A stretch of 64,000 nucleotides of DNA from an uncultured Photobacterium sp. (GTDB lineage: Bacteria > Pseudomonadota > Gammaproteobacteria > Enterobacterales > Vibrionaceae): the NCBI RefSeq assembly GCF_947502415.1, contig NZ_CANMZV010000025.1:1-64000 (forward strand), in the 5' to 3' direction. Position numbers and translations under genes: made by a program. The notes below the pieces were generated by a model. The model had not been told where the DNA came from, ran no database searches, and saw only the letters and a list, made by a program, of their open reading frames with translations. Below, one piece after another: positions 26,976 through 35,221 of this stretch (position 1 is its first letter; the number at the start of each line of letters is the position of its first letter).

Positions 26976-28094
26976 ATTATCGTGTTATTCGGTGTTGATT
27001 GTAGGTAGAGAACGGGGCGTCATTATCCGTTAAGCAGGTGATATTGCCTGTTTGATTACTAATCTGATAAATCTGTTATATCTGAATAGGAAGGGGAGCG
27101 TTTTGGTCCAGAGGCAGGACCATCATGGTCCCACCTCTTTTCCATGGTACATTACTGCTGACTTTCAAGGATGAAAATCACCACCGGTATAACTACCGCT
27201 AACATTTTAAGAAATGCCAATAACATACGCGCCTCCCAGCTCTTTGAGCTTTCACGGAAGGCTGTAACCACCTCGCGGCTCCTTAGAATTGCCTATACCT
27301 AGCAAGGGTTTCCAACGTGTTCTTTGGGATTCAGCCTCCTCTTCGGTTAAGGACTAGGAGTTGATTAGGCTCCATGATAGGTCTTAAAGCATATGAGTTT
27401 GATCAGCTCTCATGTTTAAGGTTGCCGAAGGGTTTTGCCTACTAAATCACACTGTTGGTTCAAGAATTATAGACAAAACATCGAACACAAAACAATCGAC
27501 CCCCTCACATATGGAACTCATTTAATTGGCAAAAGCGAACCAAATCGAATACTATTTAAATGTGTTCTTTGGGGTTCAGCCTCAAGGTTATTTGAAATGA
27601 AGCTGATTACTTCATATTCAAACCTTCCAGAAAGGCCTAAGACCGCTTATCTTAGTAACCATTCTGATAAAACTGCCGCTGAATAGCGGCTTTTTTATGT
27701 CTGAAAAACAGTAACCGGCTTTACCAGCTAATGCTTGAAATCGATATTACGAGAATTCCGGAAATTGGTCGATCGTCAATACTCTGGATATTATTAAACT
27801 CCCAGGAGCCTGAGATTCAAGTGATTACCAACGTTGAAGAGCGACGATAAGGCAAAGTTGGGAGTATTCGCAGTAAATTTCTGCCAACTTTCTATGTACA
27901 ATCTGATATGTGCAAGAAAAGTCAGCATACATGTTTAACACAAAACAATAAGTTAGCCATTTATGTGCAACGCTCTAACCTAAATAAATTGCAATAAAAG
28001 CTAGCAAAAAAAGGTTAATAATTACCATCTGTGGGCACATAGGTAACGATATATCTATATATGGCGCTTATGCTAACTTAGCCTGCATTTTATG
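26976..28094 (+). other. 1.1 kb stretch without a convincing gene
   Basis: Contains a hairpin-rich segment at 27091-27150 (GGTCC/GGACC inside GGAAGGGGAG/CTCTTTTCC). A 22 bp direct repeat GTGTTCTTTGGGATTCAGCC recurs with one change (about 27319 and 27561). There is a rightward terminator at 27675, and TTATGCTAACT is repeated at 28067 and 28089. An 83-codon frame at 27435-27686 runs into the terminator stem and has no ribosome site. It may hold a non-coding RNA or replication/partition signals; I cannot decide. Confidence 0.4.
27675..27696 (+). terminator. Rho-independent terminator of an unidentified rightward transcript
   Basis: GCCGCT / AGCGGC with loop GAAT, then six T. It implies a transcript from the preceding gene-poor stretch. 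Confidence 0.8.
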
Positions 28095-28787
28095 CTAACT
28101 ATTACTGCATGAATCACAATCGTCATTAGATATATCTTCTGAAAGAATTTCTTTCGTCTGTTGCCACGCGTTATTCCACTGATCGCGGTAGAATAGCTGG
28201 GTAGCAATAATGTGTCCCCTAGTCATTCCCTGATATTCGTACAGCTCATTGATAATCTCATTGATCACAGGCGGAAATGCATCAGGTTCCATTCCGTGGA
28301 TGTTAAGCCGCGACTTGTTAGCTGCCGAACGTCCAGGCTTATTGAATACAAGGCGCTGAGCAAGAGCGATTCCACGCCCGATGACATGCTTGGCAAGTTG
28401 GTTTGCCACTGCAGGTGTAATGTCGTCACCATACCTATCTACACGGGACTGTAGGTGCCAAACATGAACTTTGGCCTGCAATGTTTTTGATGCCGCTGAG
28501 CAGCGTGCCCCACAGCGACCGGTGATCACTTTAAACTGGTTTTTTACCCGCTTTTGCTCATCTTCATCAATCTCATCTTCATTAGAGATATCCAGCTTGA
28601 TCTTGCCCTCATCGAGCTTGTAATCAAATTCCACACTTTCGCTCTGAATTTGATCAATCAGATCTTGAAGTAACCGGTTGTAAGCGTCGCAGACACGCGA
28701 GTTGTACTCATCAAGGAACTCCCGCGGGATTAGGCCATCATCCGGCATAGGGCAGCTAGCTTCAATAACCGGTAGATTGTCACGCAT
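28095..28787 (-). CDS. Protein of unknown function
   Basis: 230 residues, acidic, with a middle segment rich in Asp/Glu (about 60-80) and an ending of CDSCSNS. It has CGARCSAASKTLQ and a helical C-terminal half (YEYQGMTRGHIIATQLFYRDQW). It diverges from the small gene at 29016 across a spacer with a palindrome. No family recognised. Confidence 0.6.
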   Translation of the reverse strand: MRDNLPVIEASCPMPDDGLIPREFLDEYNSRVCDAYNRLLQDLIDQIQSESVEFDYKLDEGKIKLDISNEDEIDEDEQKRVKNQFKVITGRCGARCSAASKTLQAKVHVWHLQSRVDRYGDDITPAVANQLAKHVIGRGIALAQRLVFNKPGRSAANKSRLNIHGMEPDAFPPVINEIINELYEYQGMTRGHIIATQLFYRDQWNNAWQQTKEILSEDISNDDCDSCSNS

Positions 28788-28899
28788 TGTCTTTTCCTTG
28801 ACTAATCATATAGATAGAACACCATACTATAGCCACATTAGATTGATAAAAAAATACCATTTCAAAATTTAACTACCTTAGTCAATATATGTATTAGGG

Positions 28900-28917
28900 T
28901 TTTTATGGTCATAAAAA
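28900..28917. promoter_or_regulatory. Palindrome, candidate operator between divergent genes
   Basis: TTTTTATG-GT-CATAAAAA, a perfect 8 bp dyad, about midway between the starts at 28787 and 29016. Confidence 0.4.
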
Positions 28918-29015
28918 TCAAAAAAACACATACAATCATAAACTTTCGCGTGCTTAAACCCTATCGTACATCCATAAAAGATGTATTACTTCAGTATCCA
29001 TAAGGAGGCTGACCA

Positions 29016-29183
29016 ATGACGACATTCCAAAAGTTTCACTTCGACGGCCGGCAGGCGATAGACAATGAAAGTGGATTACCTATTATTGTTGAGTTAAATG
29101 AAGATCAGCTTGTTCATATTGTCGGTCCAGTATACAGAGAGCCTGGAGAGGACAGCTTCATAAGATGGTTGCTTCTTGGCTAG
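29016..29183 (+). CDS. Small protein of unknown function
   Basis: 55 residues, preceded by a near-perfect ribosome site TAAGGAGG at 29001-29008, 7 bases before the ATG. The product contains LPIIVELNEDQLVHIVGP and ends SFIRWLLLG. Too short for family assignment, but the ribosome site and codon use support a real gene. It converges on the acetyltransferase gene. Confidence 0.65.
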   Translation: MTTFQKFHFDGRQAIDNESGLPIIVELNEDQLVHIVGPVYREPGEDSFIRWLLLG

Positions 29184-29196
29184 GCTCCCTGAACAA

Positions 29197-29823
29197 CTAA
29201 ATAGATCCATTGTATGGCCAGGCTTTGTGTGCTCGCAAAAAGGAGTCAAATTCTTCTGATGCCGGTGGTTGAACATAAAACTCACCAAATCGATTTGTCA
29301 GATATGGCCATAATTGCGAAGTTATACCCTGCCTACGGTATAGCGGTGATAGCCAAATCCAAGCTAACTGCCAATCAAATTCAGCATCTTTGTATTCAGC
29401 CCTTGCAAAAGCGACTGCCCCCAATTGCCTGCCGTCAGAATCAACAATCAGAAAAGCTAAAGCTTCACTTCCACGAGGCATTGTCCCAGGAACTGAAGAC
29501 CATGGCGCTGAGTCGTACCGCCTCTCTTTTGCAAGGGCCCAGGCACAACCATACACCCTGTCATTCAGCCACTCAGGAGTCGCAGAGTCACACCCGGGAA
29601 CCTCGATAACCCCTTCTTTTGAAGCCATCGTGGCTAACAGGGGGCTCGGTTGGGCATCAACAATAGCTAACCGCTTTTTATGATGCTTGTCATGTACCTG
29701 TTCGTCTTCTAGATTACCTTTAACATAAACATAACCACATTCAGTACAGTCCCTCTGTGCCCTTTGACCAAATACCTTAGTCAAAGCTTCTGCTGCAGTC
29801 ATATTCCTTTTCACGGCTGTCAT
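29197..29823 (-). CDS. Acetyltransferase with Eco1/ESCO-type zinc finger
   Basis: 208 residues. Residues about 24-49 form CTECGYVY...EDEQVHDKHHKKR, the C2H2 finger that opens eukaryotic cohesin acetyltransferases (Eco1/ESCO: CxxC...PED..H..YH). The C-terminal half is a GNAT fold: LAFLIVDSDGRQLGAVAFARA, then IWLSPLYRRQGI with the acetyl-CoA loop, and FYVQPPASEEFDSFLRAH, which parallels the closing segment of Eco1. The substrate is unknown. It is probably monocistronic and convergent with the 55-codon gene. Confidence 0.75.
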   Translation of the reverse strand: MTAVKRNMTAAEALTKVFGQRAQRDCTECGYVYVKGNLEDEQVHDKHHKKRLAIVDAQPSPLLATMASKEGVIEVPGCDSATPEWLNDRVYGCAWALAKERRYDSAPWSSVPGTMPRGSEALAFLIVDSDGRQLGAVAFARAEYKDAEFDWQLAWIWLSPLYRRQGITSQLWPYLTNRFGEFYVQPPASEEFDSFLRAHKAWPYNGSI

Positions 29824-29948
29824 CCTTTGATCTTCCAGAGACGTCTGCGATTAAAATACTGAGCGTTTATAGTCAGGCTGATTTTTTATAACCACTTTAA
29901 ATCACAGAATAAATAACACATATCCACTGTTTTTGGGGATAACCGTGT

Positions 29949-31127
29949 TTACTTATCGTCAGTATTTCTCAACGTAGTGAGTTCCGTATTAAGTTCTTCA
30001 ACTTGAGATGTTAGCTGCTCAATTGTCGAGCCTGCTTTCCCGAGTTCATCATGGCTTTTGGCCAGATCATCACGGCTTTTAGCCAGATCATCATGGCTTT
30101 TTGCTAGATCATCACGGCTTTTGGCCAGATCATCAGTATACATTTTTAGGGTCGAAGACAGGTTTGTCTCACGTTCACGAGTCATATTTAACTCATAACG
30201 TAAGTCGCTGACTGTCTGCTTAGTATCTTCAAGGTTGTTTGCCATGACATCCTGTACAGCCAGTTTACCTTGCGCTTCAGCCAAGTCGCGCTCAACACTT
30301 TGTAGCTTGACAAGTTTCTTCTGCAGCTGGCTGTTTTGATCTTTTTCAGCATCAAGCAGTTGCTGAAGATTGCCATTTTCTTTCTTGGCTGACTCGAGTT
30401 TCTCTTTCTCTGCAGTCAGGTCTATCTGGCTCTGGCTAAGCGACTTAGCAGTCTTACCATGCTCGGTAATTTCATCGTTATGATTTTTATTGGCCTGTTT
30501 CAAATCATCTCGTAGCTGATCAATTTCATCACGCAACTGAGATTCAGTATTTCCAGCTGATTCCAATTGCTTGTTAAGGCCTTCTATTTCTTCGTCTTTA
30601 GTATCCAGATCGCCTTGGTGCGCTTCATTAATTCCCTTGAGCTTTTCTTCCAAGCCTTCATTCTTTGCTTCTAGTTTGGAGATTGTTACGGCACGACTTT
30701 CCAGTTCTTTATTCAGGTTATTAATCGTGTTGCCAAGATCCAGCAGTTTCTCGGCTTGCTGCTCATTAGCCGTCAATACTTCTTCTGCCAGCTGTTCAAG
30801 CTCTGCCCATTTTAGCTCTACCGTCTGCTGGTGCACTTTCATCGTGGCTTCAGTAGACTCCTTTGCAGCAGCCCACAGGATTTTCATGGCGCCTTCTAGG
30901 GCATCTTTACCCGCTTGAGGAAGTGTAACTTCATCGGGTAATTGAGCTTGTTTTGCTTCTTGTCCGGCTTCAGATTCTTCCCATGCTCGAAGGTGTTTCT
31001 GAATCGTCGAGAATGAACCTGCCCCTAACAATTTATGCAAACGGATCGTGGTCGGTTTCTCACCTTGTGACACGATGTTATTACAGAGTTCGAATATTAT
31101 CTCTTCACTGACTTTGGGCGCGACCAT
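29949..31127 (-). CDS. kfrA: KfrA-like DNA-binding coiled-coil protein
   Basis: 392 residues. KfrA proteins of conjugative plasmids bind their own promoter through an N-terminal helix-turn-helix and form long coiled coils, aiding stable maintenance. Here the N-terminal domain (IRLHKLLGAGSFSTIQKHLRAWEE, about 28-51) is followed by about 280 residues of heptad-rich coiled coil. A 7-residue repeat, DDLAKSR/H, occurs four times near residues 333-360 (21 bp units at 30047-30130). Three GTAATTAC repeats upstream are the likely operator. Confidence 0.85.
   Translation of the reverse strand: MVAPKVSEEIIFELCNNIVSQGEKPTTIRLHKLLGAGSFSTIQKHLRAWEESEAGQEAKQAQLPDEVTLPQAGKDALEGAMKILWAAAKESTEATMKVHQQTVELKWAELEQLAEEVLTANEQQAEKLLDLGNTINNLNKELESRAVTISKLEAKNEGLEEKLKGINEAHQGDLDTKDEEIEGLNKQLESAGNTESQLRDEIDQLRDDLKQANKNHNDEITEHGKTAKSLSQSQIDLTAEKEKLESAKKENGNLQQLLDAEKDQNSQLQKKLVKLQSVERDLAEAQGKLAVQDVMANNLEDTKQTVSDLRYELNMTRERETNLSSTLKMYTDDLAKSRDDLAKSHDDLAKSRDDLAKSHDELGKAGSTIEQLTSQVEELNTELTTLRNTDDK
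30047..30130 (-). repeat. 21 bp tandem repeat inside kfrA
   Basis: Four in-frame units encoding DDLAKS(R/H). Adds one coiled-coil heptad per unit, so copy number can change without frame loss. Confidence 0.85.
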
Positions 31128-31206
31128 TTTCCTAAAATCCTATTTTACATAAAGGGTTAGTAGGCAATAAGTATATATTGATAGTCAGGAAATTGGAAGA
31201 ATTTAC

Positions 31207-31233
31207 AGTAATTACTGTAATTACTGTAATTAC
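31207..31233. promoter_or_regulatory. Three tandem GTAATTAC palindromes, likely KfrA operator
   Basis: Units at 31208-31215, 31217-31224 and 31226-31233, each a perfect 8 bp palindrome, 9 bp apart. They lie 80-106 bp upstream of kfrA. The 513 bp spacer 31128-31640 holds no convincing gene; its 131-codon minus frame (31157-31552) covers these repeats and has no ribosome site. Confidence 0.65.
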
Positions 31234-31577
31234 ACCAGATAATTACAATACCGACACATTTACTCATCCAAAACCATAAACAGGAATATTGCAGCCAGCT
31301 ATAATAATCTACTGATATTAAAAGAGAAAATGAGACAGATGTAAAACAGACAAACAGCATCTTGAGTGGTTGATCGAAGACTATTTTACTATCATATCTA
31401 CCTTCCCCAGCCACCGTGACACGGTAACGCACATGGTCATTTTTTCGATGCAAAGTTAACAAATCCTCAACTCCGGATTTCAAACAGCGAATAGCGAAGC
31501 AATACAGGGGGCAATAGAAAGTAGGATGGATAGATCTTGGATAGGCTTTCATAGGGCTCTGAAACGGAATGTTTCTT

Positions 31578-31620
31578 AAACGGCCCAGTAAAGCGTTCGT
31601 GATGGTTAACTGGACCGTTT
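31578..31620 (-). terminator. Terminator-like hairpin after the 223-residue gene
   Basis: 12 bp arms AAACGGCCCAGT / ACTGGACCGTTT with one mismatch, 21 bp past the stop at 31641. Confidence 0.65.
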
Positions 31621-31640
31621 ATTCCCCTACAGATGGATTA

Positions 31641-32312
31641 TTATATTTTTTGTGCTTCTATCAGTGCTTTCATCCGGTATGGAAATTCTGTTAATGAGCA
31701 GTCATGATCGACCATGTGTAGAACTTTAGCCAGGTTGTGCGCCGTGACTATATGTATCTGAAAGTCAGTTGTCATATTTTTCATGAGCACGGATTCAGGG
31801 CTATTTAAGCGCAATAACTCATTGAAAACGGAAAGCAGTTGTTTTTCTAGGTAATTGGCGACAACCGGACCGTAGCCTTTCTTCTGTAATTTGCTCAACG
31901 GGGCTTCGGATATGCCAACGGACCAGAGTTGAGGATGATCATCAGGGTTCAGGTTGTCATAATTACCGAAATCATTTGGCTGGCGCTCCAGCATGTCTTC
32001 TTCAAGAAACGGTAAAGACTGGCTCATGATTTTGGCCGGGTAAGCGAAAAGACCTGTCTGTTTGGCATCTCTGTATAGTTTGCTGCGCATTGCTTGTGCT
32101 CTCGATAAAAACGGAGCCTCAAAGCCTTCGTTGTCGTACTTTATCAAGCCATCAATATGCCGGAGCCTTGATTTTGCATTTTCCGCAGCTTGTTGGAGCA
32201 GTTCCAGTTTGCTGGGATAACCTAATGACGGCTTACCCCGTTGCGACTTTGTACGAGCCGTGAATGGATCAAGGGGTTGCTCGTGGTCACACACATTATG
32301 AGATTTCCACAT
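31641..32312 (-). CDS. Protein of unknown function
   Basis: 223 residues, ribosome site AGGAGAGGTGAG. Soluble and largely helical, with no recognised motif. It has a possible coiled coil (ELLQQAAENAKSRLRHIDGL). It stands alone between a hairpin on each side. Confidence 0.6.
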   Translation of the reverse strand: MWKSHNVCDHEQPLDPFTARTKSQRGKPSLGYPSKLELLQQAAENAKSRLRHIDGLIKYDNEGFEAPFLSRAQAMRSKLYRDAKQTGLFAYPAKIMSQSLPFLEEDMLERQPNDFGNYDNLNPDDHPQLWSVGISEAPLSKLQKKGYGPVVANYLEKQLLSVFNELLRLNSPESVLMKNMTTDFQIHIVTAHNLAKVLHMVDHDCSLTEFPYRMKALIEAQKI

Positions 32313-32426
32313 GACTCACCTCTCCTTTTGGGTGTTGGGTAGTTTGGCTCCTCTGTAAAGAAGGGATACATCAAATAGGCAGAATGCTTAGGTAATGACT
32401 AGGTAAACAAACCGGTGAAGGAAACA

Positions 32427-32465
32427 ATAAAAAAACAACCACGACCTGCAGAACAGGCCGTGGTT
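32427..32465 (-). terminator. Rho-independent terminator of the 48-codon gene
   Basis: AACCACGACCTG / CAGGCCGTGGTT arms (32437-32448 and 32454-32465) with one mismatch, then a U-run on the minus strand. Confidence 0.8.
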
Positions 32466-32469
32466 GGGG

Positions 32470-32616
32470 TTAAAGTGGTGTGATTATCCATGATGTGAAA
32501 CGCGGTGCTGACAATGCGACTCGCTTTACTTGCTCAAAAGTGGTGTCGCGATAATCCTTTGAATATTTTCCATAACTTAGGCGGAAATCGCCAAATTTAC
32601 GATTTTTCATAGCCAT
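32470..32616 (-). CDS. Small basic protein of unknown function
   Basis: 48 residues (MAMKNRKFGDFRLSYGKYSK then DYRDTT...SWIITPL). Supported by the shared leader AAAAAACTGGAGAAATCTC before the ATG and by the terminator right after its stop. Rich in Lys, Arg and Tyr, it could bind nucleic acid, but there is no family evidence. Confidence 0.65.
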   Translation of the reverse strand: MAMKNRKFGDFRLSYGKYSKDYRDTTFEQVKRVALSAPRFTSWIITPL

Positions 32617-32639
32617 GAGATTTCTCCAGTTTTTTGGGG

Positions 32640-32876
32640 TTAATGAATAGCGCTTGAATACGGCCGGCTAGTCATCAGTTTTAGTTCGCTGTACCGGTTA
32701 GCCATATCGATGTACTTCTTCGATGTTTCCTTGTAGTAACCGGCTAGTTCAGCATTGAACTCATTGGTTTTTTTAAGCTCTTCATTGAAAAATTTCAGAA
32801 TGTCGTTGAATGACATCTTCTGTTCGTCGCTGAGAGTTGAAATGAATTGCTCTATTTGAGATTGGAAAGGATGCAT
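32640..32876 (-). CDS. Small helical protein of unknown function
   Basis: 78 residues with AAGGAGG six bases before the ATG. Predicted coiled coil across most of its length (LSDEQKMSFNDILKFFNEEL and following). Directly downstream of structured element copy B. Confidence 0.65.
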   Translation of the reverse strand: MHPFQSQIEQFISTLSDEQKMSFNDILKFFNEELKKTNEFNAELAGYYKETSKKYIDMANRYSELKLMTSRPYSSAIH

Positions 32877-32896
32877 ATAGCCTCCTTGAGGGTTGT

Positions 32897-32980
32897 TGAA
32901 ACTGACGCGTTTCAGGGCGGGCGCTTATAGCGGTTGCTAGTGCCTGAGCAACGACAGGTCCAAAACCCTCAATGGTTGAG
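32897..32980 (-). ncRNA. Four-hairpin structured leader element, copy B
   Basis: Plus-strand reading: TGAAAC/GTTTCA, CGCT/AGCG, GTTGCT/AGCAAC with loop AGTGCCTG, and CTCAA/TTGAG. Linkers GGGCGG and GACAGG. It lies 21 bp before the 32876 start. A partial match to the upstream box (ATTAGTCAG) occurs at 33049 and a TAATAT on the minus strand at 33013-33018. Confidence 0.7.
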
Positions 32981-33105
32981 TTAGCCAAGAATGGTTGGTT
33001 TTGATTGGTGTGATATTAGTTTGGGCTTTATTGGATGGTAGAAGGGCTATTAGTCAGAACAAATTGCTTGTTTGCCCAAATTAACGTAAATGGGAAGGTA
33101 TTTTC

Positions 33106-33531
33106 CTAATGCAGGCGTGGGCTTGTGAGGGACAAAACGGCAATATTTGAAACGTTACTATCCAGGATTTCTTCATACGACTCCAGACATGCAAAACCAA
33201 GGAACTCGCCATTCGCCTGGCATAGCACGCGCTCCCAGATATTATTCTGATCTTTATAAACCACCAGCCTCGGGAGGCCGTGAATGAGTCGGCTTAGTGC
33301 CGGCAAGAACCAATCAATGGCATCGCTGACACTGCAGTGCTCAGTCACTGTCGGGTCTGAACGATCCCGGATCTGCAAAACCCTAAAGTCGCCTAATTGT
33401 TCGAGCTTAATGTCCACCAGCACTTTTTGATCTCCGCTAATGACTTCCAGCCCTTTGAATGCCTTGTTCATATCCCACTCTTGTATTGTTACGGTTAAAG
33501 CCTCAGGCCACACCTTTGGCATAGACCGCAT
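33106..33531 (-). CDS. Protein of unknown function
   Basis: 141 residues from 33531, or 121 from the Met at 33471, which follows GAGTGGG. Start is uncertain because the frame overlaps the upstream gene by 29 bp. Mixed beta/alpha composition; no motif recognised. Translational coupling with the upstream gene is likely. Confidence 0.55.
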   Translation of the reverse strand: MRSMPKVWPEALTVTIQEWDMNKAFKGLEVISGDQKVLVDIKLEQLGDFRVLQIRDRSDPTVTEHCSVSDAIDWFLPALSRLIHGLPRLVVYKDQNNIWERVLCQANGEFLGFACLESYEEILDSNVSNIAVLSLTSPRLH

Positions 33532-33958
33532 TCTCGCTCAATACCACGGTGTGGGCTGACGTAGCCTGGCTGAACTCTGTAGCCGCGGAAAACGTTGGTT
33601 GGTTTATTTGATAAAATGTAGGGGCCAGACTCTGATAGGGACAATAGCCAATATAATCATCATCAGTTCCAGGTGAAGCTGCAGACAGGCTGACAAGGGT
33701 GCCACGGATAACAGCATGAACATTTTTGCAATGTCGCTCCCTGACTCTCTCCCGCCCCTTTTTCCCAACGACGAAGACACAGTTTGCTAAGGTGAGTTCG
33801 GAAGAATGCCCCACTACCCGACCATAGTTGTCGCCTTTTTCCCTACTACGGATTGAATAGACTCGCTTACCATTCTGGCTTTTGTGCAGGTTCAAATATA
33901 CATCCACAGAAGTCCCGATCATAACGTGCACCCTCACTTTCTTTGTGGGGTTATTCAT
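33503..33958 (-). CDS. Protein of unknown function
   Basis: 151 residues, beta-rich, basic in the middle (GKKGRERVRERHCKNVHAVIRG). No membrane segment. First gene of a two-gene leftward unit with 33106-33531. Family not recognised. Confidence 0.6.
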   Translation of the reverse strand: MNNPTKKVRVHVMIGTSVDVYLNLHKSQNGKRVYSIRSREKGDNYGRVVGHSSELTLANCVFVVGKKGRERVRERHCKNVHAVIRGTLVSLSAASPGTDDDYIGYCPYQSLAPTFYQINQPTFSAATEFSQATSAHTVVLSENAVYAKGVA

Positions 33959-34204
33959 CAGATTCAGACCGAGTTAAGCCCTTCTTTTGGTTGCTATTGT
34001 CTTGCTGTGCCACTGCATAGAATATAGAGACCTTTCAGATGTCATCACCCAGGTAACCGCCTAAGCAGGTGGCATTTGGCTTACAGGAAGTTTGTCATAG
34101 CACTTGCACTGTACAAATCTCGTAGCTATAGTTTTAGACGCTTGGCCTATGAATGGGCCGTTAAGCACCATCTCTAAACTTTATTTTTATAGGAGATGGA
34201 TATT

Positions 34205-34552
34205 ATGAGTAATCATAACCATTCTACAATGCGTCAGACACTGAAATGCAGAGATGTCATTTCAGTAGGTGATTCCTGGTTCCGCTACGAAGATAACTAT
34301 GTAGATGATGGTCAACGTGAAGTATTGATTGTCACGCCCCGCACTAACAACCCTAAAGGCCCCGTGTGGTTAAAACCGCACTTAGCGCGTTCCGGCGATA
34401 GGGTCGAAATTTTTAAAAACGTATTCATTACGTTCACTGACATTTCCAAGAAAAGCAGAATTCGCTTAATGATCGAAGCTGATAAGAGTATCCCAATTAC
34501 TAAGGGGTATCCTTACGAGCGAAACCTAAAACTGATCCATTCTAATAGTTAA
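34205..34552 (+). CDS. Small beta-rich protein, unknown function
   Basis: 115 residues from the ATG at 34205, which follows AGGAGATGG. The C-terminal half (GDRVEIFKNVFITFTDISKK then SRIRLMIEADKSIPI) has the strand pattern of CsrA-type regulators (GDEI...ITVL...VRIGI.AP..I.I.R). This is a weak resemblance only. Followed by a strong terminator. Confidence 0.55.
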   Translation: MSNHNHSTMRQTLKCRDVISVGDSWFRYEDNYVDDGQREVLIVTPRTNNPKGPVWLKPHLARSGDRVEIFKNVFITFTDISKKSRIRLMIEADKSIPITKGYPYERNLKLIHSNS

Positions 34553-34577
34553 ACATCAAGTGATGTTGTATACCGAT

Positions 34578-34615
34578 CCGGCTGTCATCGTTACGTGGTG
34601 ACAGTCGGGCTCTTT
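34578..34615 (+). terminator. Rho-independent terminator
   Basis: CCGGCTGTCA / TGACAGTCGG arms (34578-34587, 34599-34608), then GCTCTTT. Confidence 0.8.
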
Positions 34616-34691
34616 AACATGGCGCTAACTATAACTTCGGTTGTGTTAGAGCTGGGAATTTAATCAAAGTGTCTCTTTTGGAAGGTGATTT

Positions 34692-34967
34692 ATGCATATG
34701 AACTGGGAAAACCCTCATCCTGACATCGATCAACTAAACATTCTAAATTCTCAAAACCCAAAGCTTCAGAAAGCGATAAAGGAAATTCAGATGGCTACAG
34801 CTTCACTAACAGGGCCTGAAGCAATCAAAATTCTAACTGCGATTGCAGCTGAGGTTAGCTTGGCTGTTGAAAGTCGTAACGACACAAAAGAGATAAAAGA
34901 AACAAGTACAGCATTAAAAGCAGCACTCAATTCAATGGAGGCGGTGAACTACCCACTTGATGGTTAG
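34692..34967 (+). CDS. Small protein of unknown function
   Basis: 91 residues, ribosome site GGAAGGTGAT. Helical (QKAIKEIQMATASLTG, AIKILTAIAAEVSLAVE). Its transcription unit ended at the hairpin now split by the IS50-like element. Confidence 0.6.
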   Translation: MHMNWENPHPDIDQLNILNSQNPKLQKAIKEIQMATASLTGPEAIKILTAIAAEVSLAVESRNDTKEIKETSTALKAALNSMEAVNYPLDG

Positions 34968-35129
34968 CTCAAGCAGGAAGGCACAGTACTGTAGTCTGTC
35001 AGATTGCACTATTGAGACATTGATAGGAAATTACCCGTGGCACATGTGTGTCGATATCTGACACAGGCTGTGAGTAACTGAAATAACTATTAAAGATAAA
35101 AGGGAGCCTAAGGCCTGTCTCTTATACAC

Positions 35130-35165
35130 AAGTCCCCCGCCTCATGGCGGGGGACTTTTTTTTTG
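35130..35165 (+). terminator. Terminator inside the IS left end
   Basis: Perfect 12 bp stem AAGTCCCCCGCC / GGCGGGGGACTT, TCAT loop, then a long T-run. It would stop outside transcription from entering the transposase gene. Confidence 0.92.
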
Positions 35166-35221
35166 AACTCTTTTTCTTTATTGCGATCCGATCTTACACA
35201 ATATGAGTAAAGGTCATCATC

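Noticed and set aside
27435-27686. 83-codon plus-strand frame
   Set aside because: No ribosome site, and its stop lies inside the terminator stem. More likely part of a non-coding or regulatory region.
31157-31552. 131-codon minus-strand frame
   Set aside because: No ribosome site, odd aromatic-rich C-terminus, and it covers the palindromic repeats upstream of kfrA. Kept as intergenic.
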